This document shows positions 59,365 to 64,000 of a DNA stretch of 64,000 nt, one piece after another. Origin of the DNA: Methylobacteriaceae bacterium (lineage in GTDB: Bacteria; Pseudomonadota; Alphaproteobacteria; Rhizobiales; Beijerinckiaceae); NCBI GenBank assembly GCA_020638195.1, contig JACKJC010000001.1:919001-983000 (forward strand). The letters are read 5' to 3'. Each line of letters opens with the position of its first letter. Within the stretch, counting starts at the first letter, position 1. Below the pieces are notes generated by a model. The model did not search any database and had not been told where the DNA came from. It saw nothing but the letters and a program-made list of their open reading frames with translations. The position numbers and the translations under genes are program-made.

Positions 59365-60018
59365 ATGACGCGCATGTCCCCGATCATAAAGATTTGCGGC
59401 CTCAGGACGGCCGAGAGCCTCGCCGCCGCGCTGGACGCCGACGCGGACATGGTCGGCTTCGTCTTCTTCGGCCCAAGTCCGCGCAATATTTCGCTATCAG
59501 AAGCCGCCGCGCTCGCGCCGCTCGTGAAAGGGCGCGCCAGGAAGGTGGCGTTGACGGTCGACGCCGACGATGCGCTGATCGACGCCGTGGCTCGCGCGCT
59601 CCAACCCGACATCCTGCAATTGCACGGACGCGAGACGCCCGCCCGCGCCGCCCAGCTCGCGGCGCGCACCGGCAAGCAGATCATGAAGGCGATCGGCGTT
59701 TCGGAACGCGCGGACCTCGCCGCCGTGGCCGATTATTCAGCCATCTGCGACTGGTTGTTGCTCGACGCCAAGCCGCCGAAGGACGCGACCCGCCCCGGCG
59801 GCAACGGCGAGCCGTTCGACTGGGCGATCATCGACGGCTTCGCCCCGGGCAAACCCTGGCTCCTGTCGGGCGGTCTCACCCCCGCCAATGTCGCCGAAGC
59901 CCTCGCGCGCACCGGCGCGCCGGGCGTCGATGTGTCCTCGGGCGTCGAAAGCGCGCCGGGCGTGAAGGACGTGAGCGCGATCCGCGGCTTCGTGGCTGCC
60001 GCCCGCGCGCTTTCCTGA
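59365..60018 (+). CDS. trpF: Phosphoribosylanthranilate isomerase
   Basis: Product of 217 residues. TIM-barrel features: IKICGLRTAESLAAALDADADMVGFVFFGPSPRNI with the active-site Cys-Gly-Leu, LQLHGRETP, FDWAIIDGF, and GVDVSSGVESAPGVKD. It converts PRA to CdRP in tryptophan synthesis. Directly followed by trpB and trpA. Confidence 0.96.
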   Translation: MTRMSPIIKICGLRTAESLAAALDADADMVGFVFFGPSPRNISLSEAAALAPLVKGRARKVALTVDADDALIDAVARALQPDILQLHGRETPARAAQLAARTGKQIMKAIGVSERADLAAVADYSAICDWLLLDAKPPKDATRPGGNGEPFDWAIIDGFAPGKPWLLSGGLTPANVAEALARTGAPGVDVSSGVESAPGVKDVSAIRGFVAAARALS

Positions 60019-60067
60019 CCGGGCCCGAGGCGTTAAGAGAGGCGCTCGCAAGAGCAGGGACTTCGCC

Positions 60068-61285
60068 TTGAACCAGCAGACGCCCAATTCCTTCAGCACC
60101 GGCCCGGACGACCACGGCCGCTTCGGCATTTTCGGCGGCCGCTTCGTCGCCGAAACGCTGATGCCGCTGATTCTCGATCTAGAGGCGGCCTATGAGCAGG
60201 CGAAGACCGATCCGGCCTTCCACGCCGAGATCGCGCATCTGCACACGCATTACGTCGGACGCCCGAGCCCGCTCTATCTCGCCGAGCGTCTGACCGAGCA
60301 TCTCGGCGGCGCCAAGGTCTATTTCAAGCGCGATGAGCTGAACCACACCGGCGCGCACAAGATCAACAATGTGCTGGGCCAGATTTTGCTCGCGCGCCGC
60401 ATGGGCAAGAAGCGCATCATCGCCGAGACGGGCGCGGGCCAGCACGGCGTCGCCACCGCCACGGCCTGCGCGAAATACGGCCTCGAATGCGTCGTCTACA
60501 TGGGCGCGGTCGACGTCGAGCGCCAGAAGCCCAACGTCTTCCGCATGAAAATGCTCGGCGCGACCGTCGTGCCTGTTCAATCCGGCGCCCGCACGCTCAA
60601 GGATGCGATGAACGAGGCCTTGCGCGACTGGGTGACGAACGTCGAGAACACGTTCTACTGCATCGGCACGGCGGCGGGCCCGCATCCCTATCCCGCCATG
60701 GTGCGCGATTTCCAGTCGATCATCGGCAAGGAGGCGAAGGAGCAAGTGCTGGCGGCCGAAGGCCGGCTGCCCGATTCCATCATCGCCTGCATTGGCGGCG
60801 GCTCGAACGCGATCGGTCTGTTCCATCCCTTCCTCGACGACAAGAGCGTCGCGATCTATGGCGTCGAGGCGGCCGGCCACGGCCTCAATGTCGAGAACGG
60901 CCACGCCGCTTCGCTCGCGGGCGGCAAGCCCGGTGTGCTGCACGGCAACCGCACCTATCTGCTGATGGACGACGACGGCCAGATTCTCGAGGGCCATTCG
61001 ATCTCGGCCGGCCTCGATTATCCCGGCATCGGCCCCGAGCATGCGTGGCTACGCGACGTTGGCCGCGTCACCTATCTTTCGGCGACCGACAAGGAGGCGC
61101 TTGCCGCCTTCCAGCTCTGTTCGCAGCTCGAGGGCATCATCCCAGCGCTCGAACCCGCGCACGCGCTGGCGAAGGTGATGGAGCTCGCGCCGAAATTGCC
61201 GCGCGACCACGTGATGGTGATGAACATGTGCGGCCGCGGCGACAAGGATATTTTTGCCGTCGCCGAACATCTGGGCGGAATGTGA
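60068..61285 (+). CDS. trpB: Tryptophan synthase beta subunit
   Basis: Product of 405 residues from a TTG start at 60068 with AGCAGGGAC upstream; no ATG fits. PLP enzyme: KRDELNHTGAHKINN with the Lys that binds PLP, ETGAGQHGVATATACAKYG, GGGSNAIGLF and SISAGLDYPGIGPEHAWL. Makes tryptophan from indole and serine; its product interface partner is TrpA, whose start overlaps the trpB stop. Confidence 0.96.
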   Translation: MNQQTPNSFSTGPDDHGRFGIFGGRFVAETLMPLILDLEAAYEQAKTDPAFHAEIAHLHTHYVGRPSPLYLAERLTEHLGGAKVYFKRDELNHTGAHKINNVLGQILLARRMGKKRIIAETGAGQHGVATATACAKYGLECVVYMGAVDVERQKPNVFRMKMLGATVVPVQSGARTLKDAMNEALRDWVTNVENTFYCIGTAAGPHPYPAMVRDFQSIIGKEAKEQVLAAEGRLPDSIIACIGGGSNAIGLFHPFLDDKSVAIYGVEAAGHGLNVENGHAASLAGGKPGVLHGNRTYLLMDDDGQILEGHSISAGLDYPGIGPEHAWLRDVGRVTYLSATDKEALAAFQLCSQLEGIIPALEPAHALAKVMELAPKLPRDHVMVMNMCGRGDKDIFAVAEHLGGM

Positions 61286-62124
61286 TGACAACCCGTATCG
61301 ACCGCCGCTTCGCGGCCCTCGCCGCCGAAAACCGCGCCGCGCTCGTCACCTATCTGATGGCCGGCGATCCCGATCCCGCGACCTCGCTGGAAGTGTTCCA
61401 CGCCATGGCGAAGGCCGGCGCCGACGTGCTCGAGATCGGCATGGCCTTCACCGATCCCATGGCCGACGGCCCCTCGATCCAGGCGGCCGGCCTGCGCGCG
61501 CTGCAGGCGGGCATGACGCTGAAGAAGACGCTCGCGCTGGTCGCCGATTTCCGCAAGACCGACAATGACACGCCGGTCGTCCTGATGGGTTATTACAACC
61601 CGATCTACGTGATGGGCGTCGACAAATTCCTGGCTGCTGCGCAAGAAGCTGGCGTCGACGGCCTCATCGTCGTCGACCTGCCGCCGGAAGAAGACGACGA
61701 ACTCTGCATTCCCGCGCTGAAAGCCGGCCTCAACTTCATCCGTCTGGCGACGCCGACGACCGACGACAAACGCCTGCCGAGCGTGCTGAACAATACCTCG
61801 GGCTTCGTCTATTACGTCTCGCTGACCGGCATCACCGGCGCCGCCATCGCCGATTACGGCAAGGTCGGCGCGGCGGTCGGGCGGATCAAGGGCCATACGA
61901 AATTACCCGTGGCGGTCGGCTTCGGCGTCAAGACGGCGGACAATGCGCGCCAGATCGCGAGCCAGGCCGATGGCGTCGTTGTCGGCACGGCGCTGGTCGA
62001 CGCCCTGAAAAAGTCGCTCGACGCCGATAATAAGGCGACAGCAGGCACGGTTGAGGCGGTGGCCTCGCTCGTGCGGGAGCTCGCGGGCGGCGTCAGCGCC
62101 GGCCGCAAGGTCGCGGCGGAATAA
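61285..62124 (+). CDS. trpA: Tryptophan synthase alpha subunit
   Basis: Product of 279 residues. TIM barrel with VTYLMAGDPDPATSLEVFHAMAKAGADVLEIGMAFTDPMADGPSIQAAGLRAL (Glu and Asp of catalysis), MGYYNPIY, GLIVVDLPPEE and VGFGVKTADNARQI. It releases indole from indole-3-glycerol phosphate. ATG at 61285 overlaps the trpB TGA by one base. A family A repeat follows. Confidence 0.96.
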   Translation: MTTRIDRRFAALAAENRAALVTYLMAGDPDPATSLEVFHAMAKAGADVLEIGMAFTDPMADGPSIQAAGLRALQAGMTLKKTLALVADFRKTDNDTPVVLMGYYNPIYVMGVDKFLAAAQEAGVDGLIVVDLPPEEDDELCIPALKAGLNFIRLATPTTDDKRLPSVLNNTSGFVYYVSLTGITGAAIADYGKVGAAVGRIKGHTKLPVAVGFGVKTADNARQIASQADGVVVGTALVDALKKSLDADNKATAGTVEAVASLVRELAGGVSAGRKVAAE

Positions 62125-62129
62125 AAAAT

Positions 62130-62224
62130 CCCTCATCCTGAGGAGCGATCCGAAGGATCGCGTCTCGAAGGATGAGGCGGCCCATGCTTCGAGACGCCGC
62201 TTACAGCGGCTCCTCAGCATGAGG
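62130..62224. repeat. Family A intergenic palindromic repeat, copy 2
   Basis: About 95 bp, beginning CCCTCATCCTGAGGAGCG and ending CGGCTCCTCAGCATGAGG with the inner pair CTCGAAGGATGAGG / CATGCTTCGAGACG. Same design as copies at 42927 and 63140, with different hairpin tips. It separates trpA from accD. Confidence 0.9.
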
Positions 62225-62248
62225 TTCGTGTGTGAGGGAAACGGCAAC

Positions 62249-63121
62249 ATGAACTGGATATCCAACGTCGTTCCGCCAAAAATCCGGTCGATGCTCAAGC
62301 GCGACACGGCGGAAAATCTCTGGACCAAATGTCCCGAGAGCGGCGAGCTCGTGTTCAACAAGGATCTGGAGGGCAATCTCTGGGTCGTGCCGGGGTCCGG
62401 CTACCACATGCGCATGCCCGCCGAGGCGCGGTTGAAGAGCCTGTTCGACGACGGCGCCTTCACGTCGCTGCCGACGCCCGACGTGCCGCTCGATCCGCTG
62501 AAATTCCGCGACGTAAAGCGCTACACCGATCGCCTGAAGGAAAACCGCGCCAAGACTGGCCAGCAGGACGCCGTGCGTCTGGCCGCCGGCAAACTCGAGG
62601 GCCAGGACATCGTCGTTGCGCTGCAGGATTTCGAGTTCCTGGGCGGCTCGCTCGGCATGGCCGCGGGCGAGGCGATCATCGCCGGCATGACGGCGGCGGT
62701 CGAGCGGCGCACGCCCTTCATCATCTTCACCGCGTCGGGCGGCGCGCGCATGCAGGAAGGCATGTTCTCGCTGATGCAGATGCCGCGCACGACGGTCGCC
62801 GTCCAGCGTCTTCGCGCAGCGAAACTGCCCTACATCGTCGTGCTGACAAATCCCACGACCGGCGGCGTCACCGCTTCCTACGCCATGCTCGGCGACATCC
62901 ACATCGCCGAACCCGGCGCGGTCATCGGCTTCGCCGGCGCGCGCGTGATCGAGCAGACGATCCGCGAAAAACTGCCCGACGGCTTCCAGCGCTCCGACTT
63001 CCTGCGCGACCACGGCATGGTCGACATGGTCGTGCCGCGCGGCGAGATGCGCGCGACGCTGGCGCGCCTGTGCGCGCTGATGACGAAGCAGCCCGCGCGG
63101 CAGGAGCCGGATGCGGCCTAG
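62249..63121 (+). CDS. accD: Acetyl-CoA carboxylase carboxyltransferase beta subunit, degenerate zinc ribbon
   Basis: Product of 290 residues. The crotonase-like carboxyltransferase core is intact (FLGGSLGMAAGEAII, FIIFTASGGARMQEGMFSLMQM, VLTNPTTGGVTASYAMLGDIHIAEPGAVIGFAGARVIEQTIREKLP). The N-terminal zinc ribbon, normally four Cys, keeps only Cys28; the aligned sites are Ser31, Val47 and Ser50. I recall the same loss in Bradyrhizobium AccD, so it is probably a clade trait. AccD with AccA transfers CO2 to acetyl-CoA for fatty acid synthesis. GAGGGAA precedes the ATG. Confidence 0.94.
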   Translation: MNWISNVVPPKIRSMLKRDTAENLWTKCPESGELVFNKDLEGNLWVVPGSGYHMRMPAEARLKSLFDDGAFTSLPTPDVPLDPLKFRDVKRYTDRLKENRAKTGQQDAVRLAAGKLEGQDIVVALQDFEFLGGSLGMAAGEAIIAGMTAAVERRTPFIIFTASGGARMQEGMFSLMQMPRTTVAVQRLRAAKLPYIVVLTNPTTGGVTASYAMLGDIHIAEPGAVIGFAGARVIEQTIREKLPDGFQRSDFLRDHGMVDMVVPRGEMRATLARLCALMTKQPARQEPDAA

Positions 63122-63139
63122 TCGATTTCAAGAATGAAG

Positions 63140-63239
63140 CCCTCATGCTGAGGAGCGGCTGAAAGCCGAGTCTCGAAGCGCGAGGGCGTCTCCAGCGGCC
63201 ATCCTTCGAGACGCGCCTTCGGCGCTCCTCAGGATGAGG
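63140..63239. repeat. Family A intergenic palindromic repeat, copy 3
   Basis: About 100 bp, beginning CCCTCATGCTGAGGAGCGGC and ending GCGCTCCTCAGGATGAGG, with inner CTCGAAGC and CCTTCGAGACGCG. Its right end supplies the only purine-rich stretch (ATGAGG) just before the folC start at 63250. Confidence 0.9.
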
Positions 63240-63249
63240 TCTCCTGTCC

Positions 63250-64000
63250 ATGACACAGCCTTTCTCTCCCCTCGACGCCATCCTCGCGCGCCTGCTCGAT
63301 CTGCACCCGCGCAAGATCGATCTGTCGCTTGGCCGCACCGAGCGGCTGCTCGCGGCGTTGGGCGATCCGCATAGAAAATTGCCGAAGACGATCCATGTCG
63401 CCGGCACCAACGGCAAGGGGTCGACCGTCGCCTTCCTGCGCGCGATCCTCGAAGCGGCAGGCGAGCGCGTGCATGTCTATACGTCGCCGCATCTGCTGCG
63501 CTTCAACGAGCGCATCCGCCTCGCAGGTCAACTCGTCGATGATGCGACGTTGATCGCAGCGCTCGAAAAATGCGAGCGCGTGAATGCGGGCGGGCCGATC
63601 ACCTTTTTCGAGATCGCGACGGCCGCCGCTTTCGATCTGTTCGCGCAAGCGCCGGCCGACTGGCTGTTGCTCGAAGTCGGCCTCGGCGGTCGCTTCGATT
63701 CCACCAATGTGATCGAACAGCCCGAAGCCAGCGTGATCACGCCGGTCTCGATCGATCACGCGGAATTTCTCGGCGATACCGTCGAACGCATCGCCTTCGA
63801 GAAGGGCGGAATCTTCAAGCGCGATACGCGAGGCGTCATCGGCTATCAGTCCGACAAAGCCCTGCGTGTGCTCGAAGGCTGCGCGCGAAGGGTCGGCGCG
63901 CCGACGATCGTCGCAGGCCGCGACTACGATGTGCGCGAGGAGAACGGTCGTCTCATCTTCGAGGACGAGCGTGGCCTCATCGATCTGCCCGCGCCGCGGC
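63250..64000 (+). CDS. folC: Folylpolyglutamate synthase / dihydrofolate synthase, cut by window end
   Basis: Open reading frame without a stop to the right edge (250 codons visible of about 430). N-terminus MTQPFSPLDAILARLLDLHP, then P-loop HVAGTNGKGSTVAFL, VYTSPHLLRFNERIR, LLEVGLGGRFDSTNV and SIDHAEFLGDTVERIAFEKGGIF, all FolC signatures. It adds glutamate to folate and makes dihydrofolate. The start lies 10 bp after a family A repeat. trpF-B-A-accD-folC is a typical alphaproteobacterial order. Confidence 0.95.
   Translation, partial: MTQPFSPLDAILARLLDLHPRKIDLSLGRTERLLAALGDPHRKLPKTIHVAGTNGKGSTVAFLRAILEAAGERVHVYTSPHLLRFNERIRLAGQLVDDATLIAALEKCERVNAGGPITFFEIATAAAFDLFAQAPADWLLLEVGLGGRFDSTNVIEQPEASVITPVSIDHAEFLGDTVERIAFEKGGIFKRDTRGVIGYQSDKALRVLEGCARRVGAPTIVAGRDYDVREENGRLIFEDERGLIDLPAPR

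Noticed and set aside
1..64000. CRISPR array, prophage, insertion sequence or integrase
   Set aside because: No regularly spaced direct repeats, transposase, integrase or phage structural motif was seen on either strand.

Overview
The window is high-GC DNA (strong G/C preference at third codon positions) with the gene content and order of an alphaproteobacterium of the Hyphomicrobiales (Bradyrhizobiaceae / Beijerinckiaceae / Methylobacteriaceae side). The best taxonomic marker is the right end, rpsA-sppA-ihfB-lapA-trpF-trpB-trpA-accD-folC, an order I know from that group; accD also carries a degenerate zinc ribbon of the kind I recall from Bradyrhizobium. The assignment is inference from remembered synteny. 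No prophage, insertion sequence or CRISPR array was seen.

Layout. (1) 1-12008 is a selenocysteine locus. A minus-strand group (TlpA-like thioredoxin, Tat-exported transglutaminase-like protein, selD) diverges from a plus-strand run fdhA-fdhB-fdhC-fdhE-selA-selB-tRNA-Sec. fdhA is read through an in-frame TGA (3416-3418) with a SECIS-like hairpin just behind it. SelD makes selenophosphate, SelA converts Ser-tRNA(Sec) to Sec-tRNA(Sec), SelB delivers it at the UGA, and the product is a periplasmic membrane-bound formate dehydrogenase matured by FdhE. The consumer and most of its machinery are thus packed together. (2) 12025-18952 is purine/ureide catabolism: allE, allA and membrane urate oxidase puuD on the minus strand; a LysR regulator, hiuH, a puuE-uraD fusion and a urate/xanthine permease on the plus strand. 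Together they cover urate to glyoxylate except for allantoate hydrolysis. (3) 19017-28238 is largely storage-lipid/granule related: a double-SDR protein, a phasin, a patatin lipase, a TetR regulator and a wax-ester/triacylglycerol synthase, with an orphan Flp pilin and an O-methyltransferase. (4) 28248-42902 is mixed: PRC-barrel protein, DUF3309 peptide, an amino-acid-type binding protein and an acyl-CoA synthetase, a His-rich DMT exporter, comM, a hybrid histidine kinase, an OlsB-like acyltransferase, an enoyl-CoA hydratase and a YgiQ radical SAM protein. (5) 43096-46040 is a TPP-riboswitch thiamine operon thiO-thiS-thiG-thiE without thiC. (6) 46153-53534 has a divergent MaiA/FAH pair, a complete Liv-type ABC importer, a hemerythrin and a MarR regulator. 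(7) 53614-55444 holds small exported or membrane proteins, including an Ala/Lys-rich repeat protein and a tandem paralogous pair. (8) 55729-64000 is the conserved rpsA-to-folC block.

Intergenic DNA is rich in palindromic repeats: three copies of one ~100-bp family (42927, 62130, 63140) and several other hairpin elements (45264-45424, 46049, 47700, 48973, 49073). Several well-formed inverted repeats sit next to starts and look like operators or translational control hairpins (2727, 14610, 15657, 21189, 24741, 46847). selD is cut by the left edge and folC by the right edge. Gene-free stretches are short; the only one above 300 bases is 42903-43249, which holds a repeat and the TPP riboswitch.
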